64,000 nucleotides of DNA from CAXBNB01 sp040151475. GTDB taxonomy: Bacteria > Bacteroidota > Bacteroidia > Cytophagales > Cyclobacteriaceae. The stretch's first letter is position 1. The number at the start of each line of letters is the position of its first letter. A program made the position numbers and the translations under genes. Positions 54,992 through 64,000 of the stretch are shown piece after piece. The stretch lies in the NCBI RefSeq assembly GCF_040151475.1, contig NZ_JBDKWG010000137.1, positions 1-64,000 of the forward strand, given 5' to 3'. The notes below the pieces were generated by a model. The model had not been told where the DNA came from and did not search any database. It worked only from the letters and a program-made list of their open reading frames with translations.

Positions 54992-57247
54992 ATGTTCAGT
55001 ACTAGTTTTTTGAAAAAATCCGTATTTCCACTTCTGGTTTCTATCTTTTTTATTTTTTCCTGTCAAAAAACATCGTTCGACGAACCGTTGATTCCTTTAG
55101 ATGATTACAAAATAGTCGATGGGTTCAGTTTGCAGGTAGTCGCATCTGAACCCCTTCTTGATGCTCCTGTCACAATGGATTTTGACAATCAGGGTAGAAT
55201 GTGGGTAGTGGAAATGATCGGTTATATGCCCAACATTGAAGGAATAGGTGAAGAAGAACCTTTAGGAAGAATTGCAATTCTGGAAGATCTGGATCAAGAT
55301 GGCATAGCTGATCACAGCAAGGTTTTTCTTGACAATCTGGTACTACCCAGAGCAATTGCCCATCTGTATGGGGGACTGCTATATGTTGAACCACCAAACC
55401 TTTGGTTTGTGGAAATAGACAATGACATGCCGGGAAAAAGGACTCTAGTTGATTCTGTCTATGCAGATGCCGGCAATGTAGAGCACCAGCCAAACGGACT
55501 CATGATGAACCTCGACAACTGGATTTACAATGCTAATTCAAACTTCCGGTACCAGCGCAAAAATGGCAAATGGATCAAAGAACCAACCTCCTATCGTGGA
55601 CAGTGGGGCATTACTAAAGATGATTTTGGCAGGTTGTATTACAACAGCAACTCCAACCAGATCAAAGGTGATTTTGTATTGCCCAACAAAGTAATCAGAA
55701 ACCAATATTTGAAACCATCAGAAAATGTAAACCGAACACTGAACAAAAACCAGAGAGTATATCCTCTTCATCCCACCTCTATCAATCGCGGATATATAGA
55801 AGGTAATCTGGATCAGGACAGTATGGTTGTAAACACAACAGCAGCATGCGGACCTCTGGTATATAGAGGAGGACAATTTCCTGATGAATACAACCTAAAT
55901 GCATTCGTTTGCATCCCGGAAGCCAATATTATCAAACGAAATATTCTGGCCTTCGAAGGAGTAAAAGTTGCAGCTACTCAGGCATGGGAAGGAAAGGAAT
56001 TTATTGCTTCTACTGATGAAGGTTTCCGCCCTGTCAACCTGTTTAATGGACCTGATGGTGCCATGTATATTTTGGATATGCACAGAGGAATCATCCAGCA
56101 CAAAGCATTTATTTCACAATACCTCACTCAACATCTGGCAGACAAACAACTCGATACAATTAAAACCATGGGGCGGGTGTTGAAAGTAACAAGCAACGAT
56201 AAACCACTGAATGCTATTCCTGATTTTGAAAACGCATCGGGAGCAGAATTGGTGGAACTACTCCACAGCACCAATGGATGGATCAGAGACAGGGCTCAGC
56301 AATTGCTCATTACCAATAGTGATAATTCCATTCAAGAACAATTAATCAACCTGATTCGGGAGACAAAATCTTTCAAAACACAAATACATGCATTATACAC
56401 TTTAGACGGGCTAAACTTACTCTCATTTGAGTTGCTCAATGAGGTCATTCTCACAAAAACAAACCATCCTAAAACTATAGTTCATTCTTTAAGCCTTTTG
56501 GAAAATTTCGTTGAAAAAATCAGTGTAAATTCCATGAAGCAGTTGACCACTATGTTGCTAAAAAGAAATGATCAACTGATTGATTTTTATCTTTGTACAA
56601 CTCTAAACCCGTGGATAAAACTCGCAAAAAAAGAATTTCTGCCATACATTGAACAGCTTTCAATGCGATATACCGACGAACCAAATTATCAGGAAGCTAT
56701 TGCCAGCAGTCTTTCCGGTTTGGAGGAATCATATTTAGAAACATACGGAAAGCCCAAATTGTTAAAGGAAACACTGGCAGGAATCATTCAAAATAAGAAA
56801 GATAGTGTCATCAATCCCATATATATCAATGTATCGGTGAAAGAAGATGCCCGAACCAATGGATTGAAACTATTCAGAAGTATCTGTGCAGCATGCCACG
56901 GGCCCAGCGGAGATGGTATTACAGAACTGGCTCCACCACTGAGAGAGTCCGAATATGTGACCGGATCAATAAAAAGGCTGGCTTCAATAGTGCTACACGG
57001 GCTTCAAGGCCCGGTTCATGTCAATGGGAAACTGTATGAACTCAACGGAACCATGCCAGGGCTAGCCAACAACAAATCCCTGTCAGATCAGGATATAGTA
57101 GATATTATTCGTTTCCTTCAAAATGCTTATGTACATGATAAAAAGAGTATTTCAACCAAGGAAATTAAAGCACTGCGCAGCAAACCACCTAAGAATGGCA
57201 AGCCCTACACAGAGAAAGAACTTTTAGAAATGAATTTTGAAAATTAA
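54992..57247 (+). CDS. TIGR02604-like dehydrogenase-domain lipoprotein with C-terminal cytochrome c
   Basis: A 751-residue lipoprotein (IFSC lipobox near residue 25). Residues about 45-400 form a beta-propeller of the putative membrane-bound dehydrogenase type (DNQGRMWVVEMIGYM, DGIADHSKVFLD, YNSNSNQIKGDF). HEAT-like helices follow (about 420-600). A cytochrome c domain has CAACH at residues 632-636 and a likely axial Met in GTMPGL. The layout is that of PVC-type CxxCH proteins. Periplasmic oxidation of a sugar with electron transfer to a respiratory chain is the likely role; the substrate and redox cofactor of the propeller are unknown. Its own candidate HTCS operator lies upstream. Confidence 0.88.
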   Translation: MFSTSFLKKSVFPLLVSIFFIFSCQKTSFDEPLIPLDDYKIVDGFSLQVVASEPLLDAPVTMDFDNQGRMWVVEMIGYMPNIEGIGEEEPLGRIAILEDLDQDGIADHSKVFLDNLVLPRAIAHLYGGLLYVEPPNLWFVEIDNDMPGKRTLVDSVYADAGNVEHQPNGLMMNLDNWIYNANSNFRYQRKNGKWIKEPTSYRGQWGITKDDFGRLYYNSNSNQIKGDFVLPNKVIRNQYLKPSENVNRTLNKNQRVYPLHPTSINRGYIEGNLDQDSMVVNTTAACGPLVYRGGQFPDEYNLNAFVCIPEANIIKRNILAFEGVKVAATQAWEGKEFIASTDEGFRPVNLFNGPDGAMYILDMHRGIIQHKAFISQYLTQHLADKQLDTIKTMGRVLKVTSNDKPLNAIPDFENASGAELVELLHSTNGWIRDRAQQLLITNSDNSIQEQLINLIRETKSFKTQIHALYTLDGLNLLSFELLNEVILTKTNHPKTIVHSLSLLENFVEKISVNSMKQLTTMLLKRNDQLIDFYLCTTLNPWIKLAKKEFLPYIEQLSMRYTDEPNYQEAIASSLSGLEESYLETYGKPKLLKETLAGIIQNKKDSVINPIYINVSVKEDARTNGLKLFRSICAACHGPSGDGITELAPPLRESEYVTGSIKRLASIVLHGLQGPVHVNGKLYELNGTMPGLANNKSLSDQDIVDIIRFLQNAYVHDKKSISTKEIKALRSKPPKNGKPYTEKELLEMNFEN

Positions 57248-57272
57248 GATGATGTTTTCAATTCACTAAAGC

Positions 57273-57390
57273 GTCAGGGCGATCGCATTTAAAAATTCTT
57301 GCTATCTCCTGACCCCTGCCTCGCAGGCGGGTATTCAGGGGTCTCTTAGAATTGACTGTGACCTTAAAAGATACCGCAACTGGTGCGGTA
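57273..57390. repeat. Nested palindromes in the intergenic region after the cytochrome gene
   Basis: GTCAGG (57273-57278) pairs with CCTGAC (57308-57313). GACCCCTG (57311-57318) pairs with CAGGGGTC (57336-57343), enclosing CCTGC/GCAGG. TACCGCA (57372-57378) pairs with TGCGGTA (57384-57390). G+C is higher than in the flanks. No gene is seen in the 306-base gap 57248-57553; the elements look REP-like and may also stop transcription. Confidence 0.6.
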
Positions 57391-57516
57391 AGGAGGTTTT
57401 GTTTTTAAAAACGATTACCCTGATTCAAGGGTGTACCTTATACTGTAAATACTAAGTAGATACTAAATTAATAGTTTGGTAAAAACAGGCAACTCTGTAT
57501 AAAACCATTTTTAATA

Positions 57517-57524
57517 TACCTTTG
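57517..57524 (+). promoter_or_regulatory. Candidate -7 box of the second sigma-factor gene
   Basis: TACCTTTG matches TAnnTTTG exactly and lies 29 bases before the ATG at 57554, a normal distance. Confidence 0.5.
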
Positions 57525-57553
57525 GTCTTATCAACCATACATGATTAGACCAA

Positions 57554-58153
57554 ATGAAGTTAGACTCATCTAAAGTTCCTTCTGATTCCGAATTATGGGA
57601 GGCTCTCAAACGAGGCGAAATCAAAGCTTATGAGGTCATTTTCAAAACACAATATCAATTTCTTATCAATTACGGGCTCAAACTCAATTCTGACAAAGAA
57701 GAAGTTAAAGATTGCTTACAAATCTTATTTTCAAAAATTTGGGAAAGGCGATCAAATCTGGGTGAATGCAATTCTATTAGAAATTATTTATTAGCATCTG
57801 CCAGACGACTTATCCTTAAAAGAATCAATGACAGATCAGAGTTTGTAGAATTAGACCAAAAAAAACTCAGATTCCATATAGAATTATCAGTTGAATCTCG
57901 CATGATTCAAGATCAAACCTTGAAAACAAAAATTGCATCATTACAAAAAGGAATCGAAAAGCTCCCGGAACGTCAGAAAGAAGCACTCTATCTCAAATTT
58001 TATGGTGACCAATCTTTTGCTGACATTGCACATGCTATGAATATTTCCACCAGAGCATCTTACAAATTGATTTACAAAGCTTTAGATAACCTTAGCAAAC
58101 AATTAAACACAGGATCCAAAGACCTCCCTTCACTCCTTACAATATTTTTTTAA
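57554..58153 (+). CDS. ECF RNA polymerase sigma factor
   Basis: A 199-residue sigma factor of the FecI-like Bacteroidota type. Region 2 has YEVIFKTQYQFLINYGLKL and VKDCLQILFSKIWERR; region 4 has LPERQKEALYLKFYG and SFADIAHAMNISTRASYKLI. It precedes fecR and susC on the same strand. It probably drives susC-susD on release by the anti-sigma factor. Confidence 0.93.
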   Translation: MKLDSSKVPSDSELWEALKRGEIKAYEVIFKTQYQFLINYGLKLNSDKEEVKDCLQILFSKIWERRSNLGECNSIRNYLLASARRLILKRINDRSEFVELDQKKLRFHIELSVESRMIQDQTLKTKIASLQKGIEKLPERQKEALYLKFYGDQSFADIAHAMNISTRASYKLIYKALDNLSKQLNTGSKDLPSLLTIFF

Positions 58154-58224
58154 AAAAAATCACATCAGACAGGGTCACTTCCTGACAATTACTGCTTTCT
58201 ACTTATGAAGATTAAAATTATCAC

Positions 58225-59277
58225 GTGGAAAAGCAAAAATATAATAAATACAAAACCTCCGACTTTATTCTTGATGAAGACTTTCAAAACTGGGTCAAAG
58301 GTTCTGACCCTAAAAATGAAAAAAAATGGAGTATCTGGCTGGATTCTAATCCGGCACTACAACCCAAAGTAGAAAAAGCCAGGCAAATTTTGTTGGCTCT
58401 AAATTTTAAAGAAGAAATTATAGACTCCAAAACTTTGGATGACGAATGGCAAAAGCTCAGAAATTCTAAAGATGATAGATCCCTCTCTCTTCAGACTATT
58501 AAAAATAAACCTAAAACCATTAATTGGTCAGTTAGAATTGCTGCTGCAATAGCATTTATAGTCATTTCATCATTAGTTGTACTAAAATTTACAATGCATG
58601 GTTCAAATAGAAAAGAAGTGACAATGGTGCATAAAAAAGCTGCATTAGGCCAAAAAATAACCCTTACACTAGCAGATGGTACCAACATAAAACTAAATGC
58701 AGGATCACACATTTCTTATCCTGACAAATTTTCTTCTGACAAAAGAGAAGTAATTCTCACCGGAGAAGCCTTCTTTAAAGTAACACCCAATGCTGATGCT
58801 CCATTTATAGTAAGAACCGGAAACATCTCTACTACCGTACTGGGAACTTCCTTCAACATCAATGCATACCCGGAAAAAGATCAGGTGCAAGTAGCTGTAG
58901 TTGAAGGGAAAGTCAAAGTAAATACTCACGACCCCAAGAAAAATATAGATGCAGAAGTTTATCTGACTCATGATGAATTAGCCAGTGTCCCAAAAAATGA
59001 AAGCGAAATACTGGTCACTCCATTTGAAGCCAGCGAACTTCTTGCATGGAAGGATGGAATATTACATTTTGGTCGATCTGATTTTAAAGAAGTTGTAAAA
59101 CACTTAGAAAGATGGTACGGTGTAAAATTCACCATTCGCAAGAATAAAAAGATTGATCCGGAATGGCGTTTTAGCGGAAAATTTGAAAACAAATCACTTG
59201 AATATATTCTTGATGTTTTCAGCTATCCTGAGCGGTTTTCCTTTCGGATAGATGGCAGCAAAGTAACAATCAACTAA
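58225..59277 (+). CDS. FecR-family anti-sigma factor
   Basis: A 350-residue inner-membrane protein starting at GTG (MEKQKYNK); the nearby ATG at 58205 is out of frame. A cytoplasmic domain of about 95 residues is followed by a membrane helix (RIAAAIAFIVISSLVVLKFT). The FecR domain has LADGTNIKLNAGSHISYPDK and GEAFFKVTPNADAPF. The C-terminal DUF4974 region has FGRSDFKEVVKHLERWYGV. It should couple the SusC STN domain to the sigma factor. Confidence 0.93.
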   Translation: MEKQKYNKYKTSDFILDEDFQNWVKGSDPKNEKKWSIWLDSNPALQPKVEKARQILLALNFKEEIIDSKTLDDEWQKLRNSKDDRSLSLQTIKNKPKTINWSVRIAAAIAFIVISSLVVLKFTMHGSNRKEVTMVHKKAALGQKITLTLADGTNIKLNAGSHISYPDKFSSDKREVILTGEAFFKVTPNADAPFIVRTGNISTTVLGTSFNINAYPEKDQVQVAVVEGKVKVNTHDPKKNIDAEVYLTHDELASVPKNESEILVTPFEASELLAWKDGILHFGRSDFKEVVKHLERWYGVKFTIRKNKKIDPEWRFSGKFENKSLEYILDVFSYPERFSFRIDGSKVTIN

Positions 59278-59318
59278 ATACAAATCTTATGCATATTGAG
59301 ATAAACAGTAGTTAAAAA

Positions 59319-59348
59319 AAACCGGTAACACGCAAATATTACCGGTTT
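59319..59348. terminator. Hairpin between fecR and susC
   Basis: AAACCGGTAA pairs exactly with TTACCGGTTT (10 bp) around a 10-base loop. On plus only three T follow, so it is a weak terminator for fecR. On minus eight T follow, although no minus gene is present. It may partly separate fecR from susC. Confidence 0.5.
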
Positions 59349-59434
59349 CTAAAACTGCCTGAAGTCGTCTGAGTTGCACCTCATAAGATTCCTTTTGGCA
59401 TCATTCAAATTTTATAATTCAAACATGTAAATTT

Positions 59435-62400
59435 ATGAAATTCAAACTATTACCACAAATCATTGTGATAGCGAAATACACTTTCATCGGGGTTTACCTA
59501 CAGTGTTTATTTGCTGGGCTATTGTTGGCAACAGATATAGCCGCACAGAAGAAAAGCATTGAAGATGTTTACATCTCTTTAGAACTTAAAAATACCAATC
59601 TGGAACAAGTGTTTTTAGAAATTGGTGCTAAGACTGATTTTAATTTTCAGTACGATCGAAAATTGGCAAAGAATAAAAACCTAAAAGGAAACTTCAGTGA
59701 TGTAAGTCTTGCAGAGCTACTTCGATTTATCTCAAAAAAAACAAGCCTTAGTTTTAAAAGAATCAATGAAACGATACATGTTTCGAAATCTCCAATTGAA
59801 CAACCTTCTGTTGTCGAGCTGATTAATACTAACAATAGTATTCAGGATATCGAAGTTACGGGAAAGGTAACTGGAGATGATGGTGAAGAACTACCGGGAG
59901 TAAATGTGCTTGTTGAGGGTACAATAAATGGTACAATTACAGATATCAATGGAAACTACAAGCTAAATGCTCCTGAAGATGGAGTATTAGTTTTCAGTTT
60001 TGTCGGATATACCAGTCAGCAGGCATCTATTCAGAGCAGGTCTGAAGTAAATATACAATTGACTCCAGATATTACTCAACTCTCAGAGATCGTAGTAATC
60101 GGGTATGGTACGCAGAAAAAAGTAAACCTAACAGGTTCAGTTACTCAAATAAGCACAGAAAGTTTCGCAGATGCACCATTGACAAATGCTGCTTTAGCAT
60201 TACAGGGTAAAGGAAGTGGGGTTCAGGTAATTCAGGGATCCGGTGAAGCCGGATATGACCAACCATCAATTAAGATCCGAGGAGTAGGTACATTGGGGTC
60301 AGGTAGAAGTGGACCGCTTGTACTCATCGATGGTATTGTTGGCAACATCAACAACGTCGATCCTATGGACATTAAAGAAGTATCTGTATTAAAAGATGCT
60401 GCTTCAGCTGCTATATATGGAAACCGTGCTGCCAACGGTGTAATACTCGTAACTACAAAAAGTGGTAGCAGAGATGGAAGCTTAAAAGTTTCTTACAACA
60501 CTTACTACGGGGTTCAAAATCTTACAAGAATGCCTGAATTATTAAGTGCTCATGAACATGCTGTCATGTATAATGAAGCACTAACCAACGATGGCCAGGG
60601 AGCTTTTTTTAGTGATGAAGACATAGCAAACCTGAAAAGTGCACAAAGAATCACTGACTTCAATTTTGGAAACAATCTCACGGCTGATCAAGTTGCAAAT
60701 ATCAATAATTATCAAGATGTAAGGACAAGTGATATGTACTATAGTTCTTCTGCCATACAAAAACATCATATCAGTTTGCAAGGCGGTGGAGAAAACAGTA
60801 AATCTGTTTTTAGTCTTGGGTATTTAGATCAAAATGGAGTAAAAGTTGGCAACTGGGCTAAAAACTACAACGCCCGCTTCAATCAGGAAATGTTTGCCAT
60901 TGATGACAGACTCAGGTTGTATGCTCAATTTTACTGGATAAAAAAAGAAAGCGATAGAGGTGCCGATGATGGAATTGGTGCATGGGAACAAATTCCATGG
61001 TCAGGATATCGTTTTTCAAATGGATATTACACAGGCAGTTCGTTTCGTGAACTCCAACTAGGTGCTATTAACAACAAAGAAAGTGATTTTGTTCAGGGTA
61101 TTGTTGGAGCAGATGCTGAGATTGTAAAAAACTTAAACCTGAAATTTGAATATGCAATTCAGCAGACACGTCAAAAATCGAAAAAATTCACACCTGCTTA
61201 TAAAAGCTATGAATTTTGGCAAGATAGAATAGACAACAATCCCTCTTCTATTTCTCAGGGAGAATTTTCTTCTCAACGCCAAACAACCAATATTACACTA
61301 AACTACAATCTGGACGTTGACAAACACAACTTTACCTTTTTAGCAGGGAATGCCAACGAATTGTATGAAGAATCTTCATTCAGCGCAGGAAGGTCAAATT
61401 TGATCAACAATTTCCAGCCAGAACTGAAATTGGGCGATGTGGGAACAATGGTTAACAGTAGCTCCGCAGGTGCCTTTGGATTGGTTTCCTTCTTTGGAAG
61501 AGTACATTACGGGTATGACAACCGCTATCTTTTTGAAGCCAGTATCAGGCATGATGGTTCTTCAAGGTTTGCTGAGGGAAGCCAATGGGGTACTTTTCCT
61601 TCAGTATCAGCAGCATGGAGAATATCTCAGGAAAGTTTTATGAGCAATACATCATGGATTCAAAATTTAAAATTAAGAGGTTCTGTTGGGACATTAGGTA
61701 ATCAAAATGTGGGAAATAATTATTACGCAGCTAGTGATATATTGAGTTTTGGGGCAAATTATCCAATAGGAAGTAATTTAGAACCGGGTGGTTTTTTACA
61801 GCAAATTGCAGACAAAACTGTTACATGGGAAACTACTGTGCAAAAGAATATAGGTATTGATGCAACTCTGTTGGAAATGTTTAACCTATCATTCGACTAT
61901 TATCAACGAACTACAGAAGACATTTTGTTAGAAGTAAATCTACCTTTAACAGCTGGTGTTCAGGACAATCCAGTAAGTAATCTAGGTATTGTAACTAACA
62001 AAGGATGGGACATTACTGCAGGTTTTTTTAGAGATGTAGCAGAAGATTTCTCTCTAAGTGTCGATCTAAATCTTTCTTCATATAAAAATGAGGTGACAGA
62101 TTTAGGAGAAACAGAAACCTATTTCTTTGGAAAAGATAGTAGAACTGATGGAAATCAATATGTATGGCAGGAAGGATCTGCCGCCAACTCTTACTATGGA
62201 TTTCTTGTGGGAGGTATAGTAAATGCTGATAATATAGGAACTATTCCAACTCAGGTAGTTACTGTCGAAGAAGGTGATTTATGGTTCAAAGACATAGATG
62301 GTGACAATGAGGTTTCTTACGACAATGACAGGGTAATTTTTGGCACTCCTCACCCTGATTTGATCTATGCTATGAACCTGTCAGCTAAATGGAAAAACTT

Positions 62401-62833
62401 TGATTTGTCCCTACTTTTAGAAGGAGTAAATGGCATTGATGCTTTGACTTATAATGTACTCTATATGACCAACTTCAGAAACATTCACAATAAATTGGCT
62501 TACTTGAGTAATCGTTGGACTCCTGAAAATACAGATACAAACATTCCAAAACCTACTACGGATTCAGAAAAGCTTCCTGTATCTGATTATTTTATGGAAG
62601 ACGGCTCATACCTGAGGGGCAAAGACATTACCCTTGGCTATAACCTTCCAAAAGATTTGTTGAGCAAAATAAGAGTTGAAAAACTGAGGGTTTATTTCAA
62701 TATGCACAATTTTTTCACAGCAACCAATTATAGAGGGCTGGATCCTGAAAGACCAGATCCGGAATTAAATGTTTCTCCTCAGGTACACCCTCCCTTGAGA
62801 TCAATGACATTCGGACTTCAGTTACAATTTTAA
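59435..62833 (+). CDS. SusC-like TonB-dependent receptor with STN domain
   Basis: A 1132-residue outer-membrane importer of oligosaccharides. A signal peptide ends near AAQKK. An STN domain follows (about 45-115: LELKNTNLEQVFLEIGAKT), then a carboxypeptidase-like domain (about 143-215: VTGKVTGDDGEELPGVNVLV). The plug starts EIVVIGYGTQKKVNLTGSV and has PLVLIDGIVGNINNVDPMDI. The barrel ends with a typical SMTFGLQLQF terminus. The STN domain marks it as controlled by the upstream sigma/FecR pair. SusD follows directly. Confidence 0.96.
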   Translation: MKFKLLPQIIVIAKYTFIGVYLQCLFAGLLLATDIAAQKKSIEDVYISLELKNTNLEQVFLEIGAKTDFNFQYDRKLAKNKNLKGNFSDVSLAELLRFISKKTSLSFKRINETIHVSKSPIEQPSVVELINTNNSIQDIEVTGKVTGDDGEELPGVNVLVEGTINGTITDINGNYKLNAPEDGVLVFSFVGYTSQQASIQSRSEVNIQLTPDITQLSEIVVIGYGTQKKVNLTGSVTQISTESFADAPLTNAALALQGKGSGVQVIQGSGEAGYDQPSIKIRGVGTLGSGRSGPLVLIDGIVGNINNVDPMDIKEVSVLKDAASAAIYGNRAANGVILVTTKSGSRDGSLKVSYNTYYGVQNLTRMPELLSAHEHAVMYNEALTNDGQGAFFSDEDIANLKSAQRITDFNFGNNLTADQVANINNYQDVRTSDMYYSSSAIQKHHISLQGGGENSKSVFSLGYLDQNGVKVGNWAKNYNARFNQEMFAIDDRLRLYAQFYWIKKESDRGADDGIGAWEQIPWSGYRFSNGYYTGSSFRELQLGAINNKESDFVQGIVGADAEIVKNLNLKFEYAIQQTRQKSKKFTPAYKSYEFWQDRIDNNPSSISQGEFSSQRQTTNITLNYNLDVDKHNFTFLAGNANELYEESSFSAGRSNLINNFQPELKLGDVGTMVNSSSAGAFGLVSFFGRVHYGYDNRYLFEASIRHDGSSRFAEGSQWGTFPSVSAAWRISQESFMSNTSWIQNLKLRGSVGTLGNQNVGNNYYAASDILSFGANYPIGSNLEPGGFLQQIADKTVTWETTVQKNIGIDATLLEMFNLSFDYYQRTTEDILLEVNLPLTAGVQDNPVSNLGIVTNKGWDITAGFFRDVAEDFSLSVDLNLSSYKNEVTDLGETETYFFGKDSRTDGNQYVWQEGSAANSYYGFLVGGIVNADNIGTIPTQVVTVEEGDLWFKDIDGDNEVSYDNDRVIFGTPHPDLIYAMNLSAKWKNFDLSLLLEGVNGIDALTYNVLYMTNFRNIHNKLAYLSNRWTPENTDTNIPKPTTDSEKLPVSDYFMEDGSYLRGKDITLGYNLPKDLLSKIRVEKLRVYFNMHNFFTATNYRGLDPERPDPELNVSPQVHPPLRSMTFGLQLQF

Positions 62834-62845
62834 ATGTTGGAAATC

Positions 62846-64000
62846 ATGAAAAATATTATAACTAATACTTTATTTAAAGTGATTGTGTCATTGGCATTAA
62901 TTGCTTCTACGGCATGTACAGATTATTTGAATCAGGATCCAATTGACAGCCTTGATCCCAACAACTTTTTCAGAGATGAAAGCGAAATCAGATCAGCAAT
63001 TGTCGGTGTTTATAGCACACTCGAAATGGACTTATTCATTCGTTTGGATCGATATACCGACAACATTTACGGATTTAAAGACAATACAGCCAAAAGTTAT
63101 CAAGCTGGCGAACATACCGCCTATGAAGGTGACTTTCTTGATAGATGGGCACTAGATTACAATGCCATTGGCAGAGCTAATCTTGCAATAGACGGAATCC
63201 AAAACAGCACAGTAGATGAGCAAATAAAATCTCCCTATCTGGGAGAAGCTTTGTTTTTACGGGGCTTCTACTATTTCGATTTGACTCAGCATTTCGGTGA
63301 TGTTCCATTGTTAATAGAAAAACCCAGCGTGGCTCCAAATGACATTTTAGTCTCAAGGGAAACCAGAGCAAATATCATCGCTCAGATTATAAAAGATTTA
63401 GATGCTGCAGTCGAACTATTACCCCTTGAAAATGAAACAGGTAGAGTTTCCAAAGGAGCAGCTTTAGCTCTAAAAGCAAGAGTTATGTTATTTGATGGAG
63501 ACATGCCTGGAGCTGCCGCTGCGGCAAAGGCTGTAATGGATCTTGGAGTTTATGGCTTATTTAAAGGAACAGATGCTTTCAAAAAGCTTTTCTGGGAAGA
63601 AAATGAGGACAATGAAGAGGTGGTTTTTAGTATCAAATACATGACCGAATTCAAGCCTTCTTTACTGAACAAAAGATTAGTGAATTCCAGTAGATATGCT
63701 GTTACTCTTTCTCTTGCCAACGAATTTGAAATGGCCAATGGAAAACTCATTGATGAAGCTGATTCCGGTTTTGATCCTGAAAACCCATTTGATAACAGAG
63801 ATCCCAGGTTTGATTATACTATATTAAAACCAGGAGGCATACAGGAAGGGCTTTTCGAATCTGATGGTACTCCTACAATATATATTCCAACTGATAAAAC
63901 CGCTACTTCCATGCGTTTCAACAAATTTGTGCAGTGGGATCGAGGGGATTGGGAAATTTACGATGGACAAGATTGGATAATGATCAGGTATGCAGAAGTA
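62846..64000 (+). CDS. SusD/RagB-like lipoprotein (partial, cut by window end)
   Basis: The open frame runs from ATG 62846 (an in-frame ATG at 62834 is also possible) to the window edge; 385 codons are visible and no stop is reached. The lipobox is STAC with Cys24, followed by TDYLNQDP, the classic SusD opening. LGEALFLRGFYYFDLTQHFG and VPLLIEKP are SusD_N signatures, and GRVSKGAALALKARVMLF is the TPR-type helix motif. It would bind glycan at the surface and form the lid of SusC. It starts 12 bases after the susC stop. Confidence 0.95.
   Translation, partial: MKNIITNTLFKVIVSLALIASTACTDYLNQDPIDSLDPNNFFRDESEIRSAIVGVYSTLEMDLFIRLDRYTDNIYGFKDNTAKSYQAGEHTAYEGDFLDRWALDYNAIGRANLAIDGIQNSTVDEQIKSPYLGEALFLRGFYYFDLTQHFGDVPLLIEKPSVAPNDILVSRETRANIIAQIIKDLDAAVELLPLENETGRVSKGAALALKARVMLFDGDMPGAAAAAKAVMDLGVYGLFKGTDAFKKLFWEENEDNEEVVFSIKYMTEFKPSLLNKRLVNSSRYAVTLSLANEFEMANGKLIDEADSGFDPENPFDNRDPRFDYTILKPGGIQEGLFESDGTPTIYIPTDKTATSMRFNKFVQWDRGDWEIYDGQDWIMIRYAEV

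Noticed and set aside
57279..57286. GCGATCGC palindrome similar to the cyanobacterial HIP1 octamer
   Set aside because: A single occurrence inside a palindromic repeat; all other evidence points to Bacteroidota.
57431..57462. Third copy of the HTCS site upstream of the second sigma gene
   Set aside because: TGTAcc and AGAT words occur but with wrong spacing; ungapped alignment fails.

Overview
The window reads as chromosome of a Bacteroidota bacterium, most likely a (marine) member of the Cytophagales or a relative. This is inferred from low G+C, near absence of Shine-Dalgarno sequences, TAnnTTTG-type -7 promoter boxes, SusC/SusD proteins, hybrid two-component regulators (HTCS), paired ECF-sigma/FecR systems, DUF4249 and DUF2911 proteins, and sulfatases. 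No tRNA, rRNA or CRISPR array was seen.

Layout. 1-140: the end of an IS3-like insertion sequence, cut by the window edge. 327-7128 (minus): a complete tryptophan operon, trpL-E-G-D-C-F-B-A, led by a short ORF with three tandem Trp codons, an antiterminator pairing and an intrinsic terminator, i.e. a classical attenuator. Two gaps inside the operon carry repeats. 7172-12558 (minus): a cell-surface signalling module of ECF sigma factor, FecR anti-sigma, TonB-dependent receptor with STN domain, and DUF4249 lipoprotein. 12661-21551: housekeeping and accessory genes, including a nucleoside-type MFS permease, a SulP transporter next to a beta-carbonic anhydrase, DUF2911, a double V4R-like protein, UPF0114, RDD and SRPBCC proteins. 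21634-29003 (minus): a tight five-gene surface-glycan cluster (YfhO-like protein, GT4 glycosyltransferase, methyltransferase, flippase, asparagine-synthase-like protein), preceded by a class V aminotransferase. 30238-32027 (plus): an XdhC/MocA pair, followed by an intergenic block of three 80-bp inverted-repeat units. 32415-33164: a TSUP exporter.

33313-64000 is a large polysaccharide utilisation locus. The minus-strand enzyme block holds a penicillin-acylase-like hydrolase, a Tat-exported Gfo/Idh/MocA oxidoreductase, an esterase, GH92, a sulfatase, a GH95-PL6 fusion, GH28, a BNR_4 propeller protein and a second sulfatase. Divergently on plus come an HTCS regulator, a cytochrome-c-bearing TIGR02604-like lipoprotein, a second ECF sigma/FecR pair, SusC with an STN domain, and a SusD cut by the window end. 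Together they suggest import and breakdown of a sulfated glycan containing fucose or a related 6-deoxyhexose plus uronic acids. The exact substrate cannot be read from the sequence.

Most notable: the trp attenuator; a 27-bp near-identical site, each copy ending 125 bp before the HTCS start and the cytochrome-gene start, which looks like an HTCS operator; the GH95-PL6 fusion with catalytic residues of both halves kept; and several families of intergenic repeats, one with compensatory changes between its arms.
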